Source: UBA3839 sp963627995 (GTDB lineage: Bacteria > Bacteroidota > Bacteroidia > Bacteroidales > Bacteroidaceae). From it: a DNA stretch of 64,000 nucleotides. The stretch's first letter is position 1, and each line of letters opens with the position of its first letter. Positions 1 through 8,849 of this stretch are shown here, in pieces. Position numbers and translations under genes: made by a program. Under the pieces are notes generated by a model. That model saw only the letters and a program-made list of their open reading frames with translations, made no database searches and was not told the DNA's origin. Where the stretch lies: contig CAVGCV010000012.1 in assembly GCA_963627995.1 (NCBI GenBank), forward strand, positions 3,379-67,378. The letters are read 5' to 3'.

Positions 1-1
1 G

Positions 2-679
2 CCAATCGACGGCGTTGTGCTGAGCAAGGAAGTGGAAGAGGGGCAGACCGTTGCCTCGGCCATGACCACGCCAACGCTGTTCATCATTGCCCAAGACTTG
101 ACGGACATGAGGGTCATCGCGGACATCGACGAGGCGGACATCGGCGGCGTGAAAGAGGGACAGCGCGTGACTTTCACGGTGGATGCGTTTCCCGACGACG
201 TGTTCCAGGGAACAGTGACGCAGGTTCGTCAGGAGGCTACGACTGAGAGCAATGTCGTGACCTACGAAGTGGTCATTTCCGCGCCCAACGACGACTTGAA
301 GCTCAAGCCGGGCTTGACAGCCAACGTCACCATATTCACGGCGGAGAAGAACAACGTCCTGGCCGTTCCGTCGAAGGCGCTGCGCTTCACTCCCACCGAG
401 GCCATGCTGGCCGACGACGAGCGCATCGAGGGAAATGACGCGCCACAGAAAGTCTGGAAATTGGAGGACAGGGTGTTCAGGGCCTATCCCGTAACCACCG
501 GCACGACGAACGGCACCTACACGGAAATCACGTCGGGGCTGCAGGCGGGCGACGAAGTCATCACCGAGTTCACGCTCAACAACGCGGACGCCGACGAGGG
601 ACAGCAGCAGGGCAACAACAACCCCTTCATGCCCGGGCCGCGCAACAGGGAGAAGGACAAAGGCAACAACAAGAAGTAG
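2..679 (+). CDS. RND/MacA-type periplasmic adaptor subunit (5' end outside window)
   Basis: Open reading frame that runs in from the left edge; the first visible residues PIDGVVLSKEVEEGQTV are the second half of a lipoyl/barrel-sandwich motif of HlyD/MacA adaptors, so the real start lies upstream. About 225 residues are visible: the rest of the lipoyl motif, a beta-barrel domain (about 35-105), a membrane-proximal domain (about 110-190) and a hydrophilic Q/N-rich tail ending in Lys. The role is to bridge an inner-membrane MacB-like transporter to an outer-membrane channel. It is followed after 13 nt by its ATPase and then its permease, a standard macAB order. The exported substrate cannot be told from sequence. 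Confidence 0.9.
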   Translation, partial: PIDGVVLSKEVEEGQTVASAMTTPTLFIIAQDLTDMRVIADIDEADIGGVKEGQRVTFTVDAFPDDVFQGTVTQVRQEATTESNVVTYEVVISAPNDDLKLKPGLTANVTIFTAEKNNVLAVPSKALRFTPTEAMLADDERIEGNDAPQKVWKLEDRVFRAYPVTTGTTNGTYTEITSGLQAGDEVITEFTLNNADADEGQQQGNNNPFMPGPRNREKDKGNNKK

Positions 680-692
680 GAGTTCGGAAGAG

Positions 693-1442
693 ATGGGAAA
701 AAAAGTCGTTATCGAGCTACAAGATGTGAAGCGCAATTTTGTGGTGGGCGAGGAAACCGTCCACGCCCTGCGCGGCATCAGCTTCAAGATTTACGAGGGC
801 GAGTTCGTAACCATCATGGGCACGTCGGGCTCCGGCAAGTCCACGCTGCTGAACCAGCTGGGCTGTCTCGACACGCCGTCTTCAGGCGAATACTTCCTCG
901 ACGGCACGCCCGTGAGAAAGATGTCGAAGTCGCAACGCGCCAAGCTCCGCAACCGGAAGATTGGTTTTGTGTTCCAGAACTACAATTTGCTTCCGAAGAC
1001 GACGGCCGTGGAGAACGTGGAGCTGCCACTGATGTACAACTCGAAATACAACGCCGCCCAGCGCCGCGAGGCCGCAATCCAAGCACTGGAAGCCGTGGGA
1101 TTGGGCAACAGGCTGGAGCACAAGTCGAACCAAATGTCGGGCGGACAGATGCAGCGCGTGGCCATTGCGCGCGCGTTGGTGAACAACCCTGCGGTCATTT
1201 TGGCCGACGAGGCCACCGGCAACCTCGACACACGGACTTCGTTCGAGATGCTGGTGCTGTTCCAGCAACTCCACGCCGAGGGTCGCACCATCATCTTTGT
1301 CACCCACAATCCGGAGATTGCACAATACTCGTCGCGCAACATCATGCTCCGCGATGGGAAAATCCGCGAGGACGTGGTGAACGAACACGTGCTCTCCGCT
1401 GCCGAGGCCTTGGCGGCACTGCCTGTAAACCACGATGATTAG
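693..1442 (+). CDS. MacB/LolD-type ABC transporter ATP-binding protein
   Basis: A 249-residue ABC ATPase. Visible motifs: Walker A GTSGSGKST (43-51), Q-loop Gln95, signature MSGGQMQRVAIARAL (from 148), Walker B VILADEATGNLD ending near 179, and switch His205. Length and the LNQLGCLDTPSSG segment are typical of the MacB/LolD family, in which the ATPase is a separate polypeptide from the FtsX-like permease. It lies between the adaptor (13 nt upstream) and the permease (18 nt downstream), so the three are probably co-transcribed. It powers mechanotransmission across the periplasm rather than classical transport. Confidence 0.93.
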   Translation: MGKKVVIELQDVKRNFVVGEETVHALRGISFKIYEGEFVTIMGTSGSGKSTLLNQLGCLDTPSSGEYFLDGTPVRKMSKSQRAKLRNRKIGFVFQNYNLLPKTTAVENVELPLMYNSKYNAAQRREAAIQALEAVGLGNRLEHKSNQMSGGQMQRVAIARALVNNPAVILADEATGNLDTRTSFEMLVLFQQLHAEGRTIIFVTHNPEIAQYSSRNIMLRDGKIREDVVNEHVLSAAEALAALPVNHDD

Positions 1443-1460
1443 TAAAATCCGACCCGCCCT

Positions 1461-2678
1461 ATGAACTTTCTGAACCTTTTCAAAGTCGCGTTTCGCGCGA
1501 TTGCAAGCAATAAGTTCCGTTCTTTTCTCTCCATGCTGGGCATCATCATCGGCGTCGCCGCCGTCATCATCATGATGGCCATTGGGCAAGGCTCGAAGGA
1601 AAGCGTGCGCCAAAACATCCAGCAGATGGGAACGAACGTGATCATGATACGCCCCGGGGCCGACATGCGCGGGGGCGTGCGCCAGGATCCGTCCGCCATG
1701 CAGACGCTGAAGCAGGCCGATTACGAGTCCATCGTGCAGCAGAAGAAGTTCGTCACCTATGTGTCCCCCGAAGTCAGCACGTCGGGCCAGGCCATCTACG
1801 GGGCGAACAACACGAACACCAGCATCTACGGAGAAAGCATCGACTACTTCGACATCAAGCAGTGGCAGGTGCAGCAGGGAGACTGCTTCACCGAAGAAGA
1901 CATTAAGAAAAGTGCCAAAGTGTGCGTCGTCGGAAAGACAATCGTCGACGAGCTGTTCCCCGACGGAGGCGACCCCGTTGGCAAGACCATCCGCTTCAAG
2001 TCGATTCCGTTCCGCATCGTCGGCGTACTCAAGTCGAAAGGATACAACAACTGGGGAATGGATCAGGACAACGTGATTGTCGCCCCATACACGACGGTGA
2101 TGAAGCGAATCCTCGCACAAACGTTCTTCCAGACGATCAACTGCTCCGCCATCACCGAAGAGCTGACGGATCCGGCCATCGAGGAACTGACCAGCATCCT
2201 GCGTTCCAACCACAAGATAAAGACAGAGGATGATGACGACTTCACGATTCGCTCACAACAGGAAATGATGGAAACCATGTCGTCCACCATGGACACCATC
2301 ACCATCATCCTCGTCGTGGCGGCAGCGTTCTCGCTCCTTGTGGCCGGCATCGGCATCATGAACATCATGCTCGTGTCCGTCACGGAACGCACCAAAGAGA
2401 TTGGCTTGCGCATGTCGGTCGGAGCGCGAGGCATTGACATTAGCAACCAGTTCCTCATCGAGTCGGTGATGATCAGCATCACGGGCGGCATCCTCGGAGT
2501 CTTTGTGGGGTGGATTGGAACTTATGTCTGTTCGTTCTTCGGGCTGCCCACGTCCATTCCGCTGTGGTCTATTTTCGTATCGTTCCTTGTCTGCACCGTC
2601 ATTGGAGTTGGCTTCGGCTACTTCCCGGCGCGCAAGGCGGCGAGCATGGATCCCATCGAGGCATTGCGCTATGAGTAG
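1461..2678 (+). CDS. MacB-like FtsX-family ABC transporter permease
   Basis: A 405-residue membrane protein. TM1 (about 22-42) with FLSMLGIIIGVAAVIIMMAI is followed by a large periplasmic core domain (about 45-280) and three C-terminal helices, with the FtsX signature around ERTKEIGLRMSVGA and the ending PARKAASMDPIEALRYE typical of MacB. It pairs with the ATPase encoded just upstream and with the adaptor protein before it. No separate outer-membrane factor gene is visible in the window; it could precede the adaptor. The operon ends at the strong hairpin at 2745-2780. Confidence 0.93.
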   Translation: MNFLNLFKVAFRAIASNKFRSFLSMLGIIIGVAAVIIMMAIGQGSKESVRQNIQQMGTNVIMIRPGADMRGGVRQDPSAMQTLKQADYESIVQQKKFVTYVSPEVSTSGQAIYGANNTNTSIYGESIDYFDIKQWQVQQGDCFTEEDIKKSAKVCVVGKTIVDELFPDGGDPVGKTIRFKSIPFRIVGVLKSKGYNNWGMDQDNVIVAPYTTVMKRILAQTFFQTINCSAITEELTDPAIEELTSILRSNHKIKTEDDDDFTIRSQQEMMETMSSTMDTITIILVVAAAFSLLVAGIGIMNIMLVSVTERTKEIGLRMSVGARGIDISNQFLIESVMISITGGILGVFVGWIGTYVCSFFGLPTSIPLWSIFVSFLVCTVIGVGFGYFPARKAASMDPIEALRYE

Positions 2679-2744
2679 CGGAACGCACACGGCATAAGAT
2701 TTGCCCGCAGCAACCGCTGCGCGCAGGTGCGTAAAAAAAGAAGC

Positions 2745-2780
2745 CCGCCGGCTGACAGAATGGCGTCTGTCAGCCGGCGG
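2745..2780. terminator. Bidirectional intrinsic terminator between convergent operons
   Basis: Perfect 14-bp stem (2745-2758 with 2767-2780), 8-nt loop, flanked by an A-run on the left (2733-2739) and a T-run on the right (2786-2791), so it can end transcripts from both the macAB operon (+) and the rsh-rlmH operon (-). Confidence 0.9.
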
Positions 2781-2810
2781 ATTCCTTTTTTGCCGCGTCC
2801 TGAGACACCG

Positions 2811-3284
2811 CTATTCGTGGTGGTAGGGCTCTCCGTTCAGAATGGTCATGACGCGATAGAGCTGTTCCACGAAGAACAAGCGCACCATCTGGTGGGAAAA
2901 CGTGAGGCGCGAGAGGGACAGCTTTTCGTCGGCACGGGCATAAACCTCCGGCGAGAATCCATACGGGCCGCCCACAACGAAAACGAGGCGGCGCGCCACA
3001 GTGTTCATGCGCTTACGCATCCAGTCGGCCAGTTCCACACTCCGCATTTCCCTGCCGCGCTCGTCCAGCACGACAACAACGTCGCCCGTCCGCAAGGCCT
3101 TCACAATGGACTCGCCCTCAAGCTGCTTCTGCTGCTCAACGGTGAGGCCTTTTGTGTTCTTCAGCTCGGGCAGGACGGTGATGCCGAAGCCGACGTAATG
3201 CTTCAGGCGCGCCACATAGTCATCGACGAGCTGCGAAATCTGTGCGTTCGTAGTCTTTCCGACAAGAATGAGATGGGCTTTCAT
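2811..3284 (-). CDS. rlmH: 23S rRNA (pseudouridine1915-N3)-methyltransferase RlmH
   Basis: 157 residues, the usual length for this SPOUT-class methyltransferase, which methylates pseudouridine 1915 in helix 69 of 23S rRNA on assembled 70S ribosomes. The family hallmarks are present: an N-terminal KAHLILVGKT, the SAM-binding knot segment LVFVVGGPYGFSPEV (about 101-115), SLSRLTFSHQMVR, and the terminal YRVMTILNGEPYHHE. Its ATG overlaps the stop of rsh (ATGA at 3281-3284), so it is translationally coupled to the alarmone synthetase gene upstream. Confidence 0.96.
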   Translation of the reverse strand: MKAHLILVGKTTNAQISQLVDDYVARLKHYVGFGITVLPELKNTKGLTVEQQKQLEGESIVKALRTGDVVVVLDERGREMRSVELADWMRKRMNTVARRLVFVVGGPYGFSPEVYARADEKLSLSRLTFSHQMVRLFFVEQLYRVMTILNGEPYHHE

Positions 3285-5503
3285 CGGGAAACGTTCTTCA
3301 CTCCTTTCACCATGTGTATTTTCTTCACCAGGAGCTTGAGCTTGTTCAAATCGTCAATCTGCAGAGTAAGCGTACCAGCGAACAGCCCATCCTCGCTACT
3401 CTTGATGTCGATGCTGCGCAAGACGACGTTCTTTTCCTTTGCCAGGATCGAAGTAATGTTGTTCACGATTCCGATGTCGTCGTGCCCCACGACGCGCAAC
3501 GTGACGGGATAGAGGCTGCCGCCCTTGCCCGCCCAACGCGCCGGAATCACGCGGTAGGCCATGCGCTCGCGTAGCCGTGACGCGTTCGGGCAGTCGGTTC
3601 GGTGAATCTTGATGCCCCGCCCCGCCGTGACGAAGCCAAACACGTCGTCGCCGTAGATGGGGCTGCAGCACTTCGCCAGCGAATACTCTACGCCCTTCAC
3701 ATTTTGGTCAATGACGAGCACGTCCTTACTACGCTCGTCAGAGGTCTCCGCCGTCGGCGCCTGTACATAGTTTTCCGCGCTGTGCTGGACTCCGGGTGCC
3801 GCCGGCAGCTCACCCTTGTCGCGCTTCTGCGCCTCCACATACTTGTCGATGAAACTATTGACATCCAGCACCTCCTCGCTGATGGCCCTGTAAAATTCCA
3901 TCACGTGCTTGTAGCCCATCCGCTTGATGAGGCGCATGGCAACGGGCTCTTCGTAGTCGATTTTCCGATTTTTGAACTTACGCTCTATCGTTTCTTTCGC
4001 AAAGGTGGCGGTGCGCAGTTCCTGCTCGCTGATGGACTGTCTGATTTTCGCCTTTGCCCGGCTCGTGATGGCATAGTTGAGCCAGTCCTGCTTGGGGAGC
4101 TGCGCGGCGTTGGTGAGGATTTCCACCTGGTCGCCGCTTTTCAGGCGCGTGCGCATCGACACGTTCTTGCCATTGACCTTCCCGCCCGCGCAGTGCGCAC
4201 CCACATTGGTGTGGATTTTGTAGGCGAAGTCGAGCACGGTCGCGCCCTTCGGCAATTTGAAGAGGTCACCCTTGGGCGTGAAGACGAACACTTCGTCGCT
4301 GTACAAATCAACCTTGAATTGATCCATCAGCTGTTCCTCGCTTCCGTGAGCCTCAAGCGCCGAGCGTATGTCTTTGAGCCATTCCTCCAGCTTCGCCCCG
4401 CTGTCCTTCACGCCTTTGTAGCGCCAGTGCGCGGCAAGCCCCCGCTCGGCCACTTCATCCATGCGCTCCGTGCGAATCTGCACCTCCACCCATCTGCCCT
4501 CAGGCCCCATCACCGTTATGTGAAGGCTCTCGTAACCGTTGCTCTTCGGCACCGACAGCCAGTCGCGGAGGCGTTTCGGATTCGGGTGGTACATGTCGGT
4601 CACGATGGAAAACACCTGCCAGCAGTCTTGTTTCTCTCTGTCGGGAGCGGAGTCGAGAATCACCCGGATGGCAAACAAGTCGTAGATGCCTTCAAAGTTG
4701 CACCGCTGCTTCCTCATCTTCTGCCATATCGAGTGGATGCTCTTCGTGCGCCCCTTCATGTGGAACTTCAAGCCCGCTTCGGCCAGCCGCTGCTCAATGG
4801 GGCGTATGAAGTTGGCGATGTAGGCATCGCGCGACTTCTTCGTCTCGTTGAGCTTTTCCTTGATCATGTAGTAGGCGTCCGTCTCCAAATATTTGAGAGA
4901 GAGGTCTTCGAGCTCCGACTTGATGAGGTAGAGGCCCAGCTTATGCGCCAACGGGGCATAGAGGTAGCTCGCCTCCTCGGCCACGCGCCGGCGTTCCTCC
5001 TCCGTGCCGCGCTCCTTGATTTGTCGCATGAGGTTCACGCGGTCGGCGATGATGATGAAGATGACGCGCATGTCCTCCGCAAACGAGAGCAGCAAGTCTC
5101 TGAAATTCTCTGTCTCAATGGACGGGTTTTTCGCATAGAGGCTGCCCACCTTCACGAGCCCGCGAATGATGTGGGCCACGTCCTCGCCGAACTCGCGCTC
5201 CACCCGCTCCGCCGAGCAGCAACCCGCCGACACGCAGTCGTTGAGCAGGATGCCGAGTATCGACGCGCGGCTCAGCCCAATCTCCTCGGCGCAAATGACC
5301 GCCGTCTGCAAGTCGAAAAGCACGGGATTGAGCCCGAAGATGTCCCTGTGCAGGGATTCGGAGCGCACGCCATCGGACAGGATGCCGCGCACGCGCCGGA
5401 AATCCTCCGCGTTCATCGTGCCGGCCGTCAGCTCCTGCAAGCGGCGGAACGTGGAGAGCAACAGTTCCCGCTCTCCGTCCTGAAAAATGGTCGATGAGAA
5501 CAT
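3281..5503 (-). CDS. RelA/SpoT-family (p)ppGpp synthetase with degenerate hydrolase motif
   Basis: 740 residues from ATG 5503. An in-frame ATG at 5533 exists, but the TAACTTTG -7 box at 5545-5552 would put the transcript start only a few nt before it, while ATG 5503 follows a GAAAGGA ribosome site and gives the family N-terminus (MFSSTIFQDGEREL). Domains: HD-like region (about 45-190), synthetase (about 240-360, with KSNGYESLH and AERGLAAHW), TGS (about 395-455), a Zn-finger-like CCSPIYGD region and a C-terminal ACT domain. The HD motif reads LLND at 86-89 instead of LLHD and the preceding HP is NP, so hydrolase activity is doubtful. It therefore looks like a RelA-type synthetase; a second enzyme with hydrolase should exist elsewhere. 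Overlaps rlmH by 4 nt. Confidence 0.93.
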   Translation of the reverse strand: MFSSTIFQDGERELLLSTFRRLQELTAGTMNAEDFRRVRGILSDGVRSESLHRDIFGLNPVLFDLQTAVICAEEIGLSRASILGILLNDCVSAGCCSAERVEREFGEDVAHIIRGLVKVGSLYAKNPSIETENFRDLLLSFAEDMRVIFIIIADRVNLMRQIKERGTEEERRRVAEEASYLYAPLAHKLGLYLIKSELEDLSLKYLETDAYYMIKEKLNETKKSRDAYIANFIRPIEQRLAEAGLKFHMKGRTKSIHSIWQKMRKQRCNFEGIYDLFAIRVILDSAPDREKQDCWQVFSIVTDMYHPNPKRLRDWLSVPKSNGYESLHITVMGPEGRWVEVQIRTERMDEVAERGLAAHWRYKGVKDSGAKLEEWLKDIRSALEAHGSEEQLMDQFKVDLYSDEVFVFTPKGDLFKLPKGATVLDFAYKIHTNVGAHCAGGKVNGKNVSMRTRLKSGDQVEILTNAAQLPKQDWLNYAITSRAKAKIRQSISEQELRTATFAKETIERKFKNRKIDYEEPVAMRLIKRMGYKHVMEFYRAISEEVLDVNSFIDKYVEAQKRDKGELPAAPGVQHSAENYVQAPTAETSDERSKDVLVIDQNVKGVEYSLAKCCSPIYGDDVFGFVTAGRGIKIHRTDCPNASRLRERMAYRVIPARWAGKGGSLYPVTLRVVGHDDIGIVNNITSILAKEKNVVLRSIDIKSSEDGLFAGTLTLQIDDLNKLKLLVKKIHMVKGVKNVSR

Positions 5504-5544
5504 AAGCACTATCCTTTCACCTTGGAAGTCCATTAAAAACAGCG

Positions 5545-5552
5545 CAAAGTTA
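5545..5552 (-). promoter_or_regulatory. -7 element of the rsh-rlmH promoter
   Basis: TAACTTTG on the minus strand matches the Bacteroidetes TAnnTTTG box. No clear -33 TTTG is seen at 19-20 nt. It supports the start of rsh at 5503, since the upstream ATG at 5533 would have almost no leader. Confidence 0.6.
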
Positions 5553-5571
5553 AAAAAACTTCAGAGTTCGC

Positions 5572-5603
5572 TTTGCCACCAACTGAAATAATTTGTACTT
5601 TTG
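5572..5603 (+). promoter_or_regulatory. Promoter of the DUF4301 gene
   Basis: TTTG (5572-5575), 20 nt, TACTTTTG (5596-5603): a full match to the Bacteroidetes housekeeping promoter. The predicted transcript start near 5609 excludes the in-frame ATG at 5573 and supports the ATG at 5645. It is back-to-back with the rsh promoter. Confidence 0.85.
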
Positions 5604-5644
5604 AAAACAAATCGCCAAGAGGCGCACCTAACATTTCAAGCCAT

Positions 5645-7165
5645 ATGCTCACACAAGAAGACAAAGAACTGTTGCAGAAGAAAGGTATCAGTGAAGAAAA
5701 GCTGCAAGAACAGCTCCAGGCATTCAAGAACGGATTCCCGTACCTCCGCCTCGCCGCCGCCGCCGCGCCAAAACAAGGAATTGCCATACCGACGGCCCGG
5801 GAACAAAAGACATATCTCACGGCATGGAACAAATACCTTGCCGACGGCGGACACGCGCTGAAGTTCGTCCCAGCCAGCGGAGCGGCCAGCCGAATGTTCA
5901 AAGACCTCTTCGCGTTCCTCGACGGCGAGAGCGGCGCGCCCGACAACGACTTCCTGCGCAACTTCTTCGGCCACATCCAGCACTTTGCGTTCTACGACGC
6001 GCTCAACGCAGCCTGCCAGAGGAACGAAGGCAGCGACATCCCGACGCTCACCGCCAACGGCCATTTCAAGCCTGTCGTCGCCAACCTTCTGCTCGAGAAG
6101 GGCCTCAACTACGGCAAGCTGCCCAAGGGGCTGCTTCTCTTCCACTCCTACGCCGAGGGGCCGCGCACGCCGCTTGAGGAACATCTTGTGGAGGGGGCGC
6201 TCTACGCCGCCGGCAGCGACGCGCACGTGGACGTGCACTTCACCGTCTCGCCCGAGCACCGCCCCCTCTTCGAGGCGCTCGTGGCGCAGAAAGTGCCCTA
6301 CTACGAGGCGAAGTTCGGCGTAACCTACAACGTCACGTTCTCCGAACAGAAGCCCAGCACCGACACCGTGGCCGCAACGCCCGACGGCGAGCCGTTCCGC
6401 ACGGCCGACGGCACGATGCTCTTCCGCCCAGGCGGACACGGCGCGCTCATCGAGAACCTCAACGACCTCGACGCCGACATCGTGTTCATCAAGAACATCG
6501 ACAACGTGGTGCCCGACCGGCTGAAAGGCGACACCGTGACCTACAAAAAGCTGCTGGCCGGAATTCTCGTCACACTCCAGCACAAGGTCTACGAGTACAT
6601 GGAACTGCTCGACAGCGGAGAATACACACACGCACAGCTCGAAGGCATCATCCGCTTCATGCGCGACGACCTCGGCGTGCGCAACCCTCAGCTGAAATAC
6701 CTGGAGGACGCCGAACTCGTCATACACATGAAGCACAAGCTCAACCGCCCCATCCGCGTGTGCGGCATGGTGAAGAACGAGGGCGAGCCGGGCGGAGGCC
6801 CGTTCCTCACGTACAACGCCGACGGCACCATCTCACTGCAAATCCTCGAAAGTTCGCAGATAGACACGTCGAACGCGGAGTACGTAGCAATGTTCAGGCG
6901 CGGCACGCACTTCAACCCCGTCGATTTGGTCTGCTCCATCCGGGACTACAAAGGCAACAAGTTCGACCTGCCAAAGTACGTCGATCCGAACACAGGCTTC
7001 ATCTCCTCCAAGTCCAAAGACGGCAAGGAGCTGCGCGCGCTCGAGCTGCCCGGGCTGTGGAACGGCGCCATGAGCAACTGGAACACCGTGTTCGTGGAAG
7101 TTCCGCTCTCCACGTTCAACCCTGTCAAGACGGTGAACGACCTGCTGCGCGAGCAGCACCAGTAG
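5645..7165 (+). CDS. DUF4301 family protein
   Basis: 506 residues from ATG 5645 (MLTQEDKELL). The longer reading frame from 5573 starts inside the promoter and is rejected. I recognise the Bacteroidetes family DUF4301, function not established. Conserved-looking blocks include KFVPASGAASRMFK (about 60-75) and FRPGGHGALIENLNDL with VFIKNIDNVVPD (about 260-295). The Gly-rich PGGHG block followed by KNIDN resembles the active-site region of nucleotide-sugar pyrophosphorylases, so a nucleotidyltransferase-like fold is a reasonable guess but only inference. No signal peptide or membrane segment, so cytosolic. Single-gene unit with its own promoter and a terminator at 7263-7296. Confidence 0.85.
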   Translation: MLTQEDKELLQKKGISEEKLQEQLQAFKNGFPYLRLAAAAAPKQGIAIPTAREQKTYLTAWNKYLADGGHALKFVPASGAASRMFKDLFAFLDGESGAPDNDFLRNFFGHIQHFAFYDALNAACQRNEGSDIPTLTANGHFKPVVANLLLEKGLNYGKLPKGLLLFHSYAEGPRTPLEEHLVEGALYAAGSDAHVDVHFTVSPEHRPLFEALVAQKVPYYEAKFGVTYNVTFSEQKPSTDTVAATPDGEPFRTADGTMLFRPGGHGALIENLNDLDADIVFIKNIDNVVPDRLKGDTVTYKKLLAGILVTLQHKVYEYMELLDSGEYTHAQLEGIIRFMRDDLGVRNPQLKYLEDAELVIHMKHKLNRPIRVCGMVKNEGEPGGGPFLTYNADGTISLQILESSQIDTSNAEYVAMFRRGTHFNPVDLVCSIRDYKGNKFDLPKYVDPNTGFISSKSKDGKELRALELPGLWNGAMSNWNTVFVEVPLSTFNPVKTVNDLLREQHQ

Positions 7166-7262
7166 GGCGCGGCCGCCGCACGCCGCGACGGCGCAAAGCG
7201 GGCGGGAAGCCCGCGGCCGTCCGGCCGCGCGAGCGCGCGCACTTCTTCGGCAAAATGCATCG

Positions 7263-7296
7263 AGCCATCCGCCGCAAGACGGATGGCTTTTCTTTT
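7263..7296 (+). terminator. Intrinsic terminator after the DUF4301 gene
   Basis: 9-bp perfect stem (7263-7271 with 7280-7288), 8-nt loop, then a T-rich tail (7288-7296). Confidence 0.85.
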
Positions 7297-7364
7297 GTCC
7301 GCGCCCTGGCGGCCCGGGCCGCGCGCTGGGAAAAACGGGGGTGCGCGGACGGGCTTCCATGACG

Positions 7365-7458
7365 GCGCACTGGAAATTTATTCGGAGCGCACTGGAAAAA
7401 TATTTTGAGCGCACTGGAAAAAAACTTGCGGCGCACTCAAAATAAATTTTCAGTGCGC
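7365..7458. repeat. 22-bp-period node array A (GCGCAC type)
   Basis: Five node words start at exactly 22-bp steps: GCGCAC at 7365, 7387, 7409 and 7431, then the inverted GTGCGC at 7453. The 16-bp spacers are A/T-rich (for example TGGAAAAATATTTTGA). Possible older units lie upstream (GCGCGC at 7321, GCGCGG at 7343, both in phase). The array fills the gap between two convergent genes. The rest of 7166-7525 holds the terminator at 7263-7296 and GC-rich sequence with no gene I can support. Confidence 0.85.
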
Positions 7459-7525
7459 CGCCATTTCGGGGCATCCACGAGAGGACGAGAGCATGTGTCC
7501 GGAGGAGGGGGCGCCGGAGCGCGGC

Positions 7526-8785
7526 CTACCGGTTGTCGTAGTACCACCAGTAGGTGTTTCCGTACTTCCGGCGCGTGAGGTTGGCGCGGACCACGGGGTC
7601 GGGCAGCGTGTCGCGCATGAGGCGGTAGTCGCCGTAGCGTGCGAGCGTGGCGGTGTCGGCCAGCCCGGGGGCCGCCATGGCCAGCGCCTCGCGGTATACG
7701 CGCGGCGTGCGCGCGCGCCAGCCGCCGCCGGACGTGTCGGCGTACGCGGTGTCGGGGGTGTAGGCCGCGCGGAATGCCGCGAGGTTCTTGGCCAGCAGCA
7801 GATGGCACAGACGATAGTCGCGCAAGTGCCTTTCGCTCGTCTCCAGTCGGCGCAGGCGGACGCGGTGGTCCCGCAGGAGTGAGTCGGAGGCGGCGAGGCG
7901 GACGCTGTCGACCGCCTCAAGCGAATCGCGCGACCGTTGCAGGTGCGCGGTCAGGAGCTCGTAGTAGCGTTCCGCCGACGCCACGCTCCGTCCGCACAGC
8001 GCGCCCAGCGAAAGGCAGATGGCGTCGGCCCCGAAGCGGTAGTGGCGCGCGTCGGTGTCGGCCACGCAGAGCAGCCCGTCGGCGCCGTATTCCTGCGGGT
8101 AGTCGAGCAGGCGTTCGCCGAGCAAGTCCTGCTGCGCCAGCGCGTGGGCGCGCAGGTTGGAGAGGCGGCGGCTGGAGAGGAGGGACTTCTCCCCCACCCG
8201 GCACGCCTCGCCGTAGCGTCCGCGGAGAATGAGGCGCTCGGTTTTCAGCTCGTAGAGATAGACATCCGTGTCGGCATGGAAGCTGCCGCACAGGAGCATC
8301 ATGGCCATCATGGCAAGGTAGTTGCGCCACAGCACGGCGGCCGCGTCGTGCGTCTCCGCCGCGGCGCGCATCCCGGCCTCAACGCGGCGCGCGGCGCACA
8401 CGGCCAGGGGGAAGGCGGCGAGCATGAGCGGGGCGATCCACATCCACGCGCCGATGGTGCTGCGCGCGATGCTCTGCTCGCTGAAGTCCGACAGCGCGCC
8501 CAGCAGGGCGAACGAGGGGATGTAGGTGAGGGCGTGGGCAAAGTCGGGCGTGCGCACGCAGCGCGCCACTATCCACTGCACGGCCAGCAGCACGCACGCG
8601 ATGACGAGTGCGCCCGGGAGCAGCTCGTAGGTGGTGACGCCGCGGGAAAACACGTACTGCACCTCGGCCAGGAGATAGCCTTGGAGGAAGTAGAGGTAGC
8701 AGAAGGTGAAAAGGAAGAAAAGTATGCCGCAGGAATAGCGGACAGCCCCCGCGGTGCGGCGGGGGACGGCGTGGTTGTGGTTCAC
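7526..8785 (-). CDS. Multi-pass membrane protein with C-terminal soluble repeat-like domain (DUF6057-like)
   Basis: 419 residues. Hydrophobic helices occupy roughly residues 15-35, 55-75, 85-105, 115-130 and 150-168, followed by a soluble domain from about 170 to the end with helical, TPR-like character (LILRGRYGEACRVGEKSL, RLSNLRAHALAQQDLLG). It resembles the Bacteroidetes family DUF6057 as I remember it, but I cannot verify that. It begins 64 nt downstream of the glgB stop on the same strand, so it may be the last gene of the YhcH-GlgB transcript. Function unknown. Unusually GC-rich for this window. Confidence 0.7.
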   Translation of the reverse strand: MNHNHAVPRRTAGAVRYSCGILFFLFTFCYLYFLQGYLLAEVQYVFSRGVTTYELLPGALVIACVLLAVQWIVARCVRTPDFAHALTYIPSFALLGALSDFSEQSIARSTIGAWMWIAPLMLAAFPLAVCAARRVEAGMRAAAETHDAAAVLWRNYLAMMAMMLLCGSFHADTDVYLYELKTERLILRGRYGEACRVGEKSLLSSRRLSNLRAHALAQQDLLGERLLDYPQEYGADGLLCVADTDARHYRFGADAICLSLGALCGRSVASAERYYELLTAHLQRSRDSLEAVDSVRLAASDSLLRDHRVRLRRLETSERHLRDYRLCHLLLAKNLAAFRAAYTPDTAYADTSGGGWRARTPRVYREALAMAAPGLADTATLARYGDYRLMRDTLPDPVVRANLTRRKYGNTYWWYYDNR

Positions 8786-8849
8786 GTTGGAAGTGGGGTT
8801 GCGCCGCCCTCCGTCCGCGCCACGGCAGGCGGAGGGCGGCGGCGTGGTT

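Noticed and set aside
882..2213. 443-residue antisense frame across the MacB genes
   Set aside because: Opposite strand of two motif-rich genes; no recognisable domain.
5573..5644. Upstream start for DUF4301
   Set aside because: It falls inside the promoter; transcript start is predicted near 5609.
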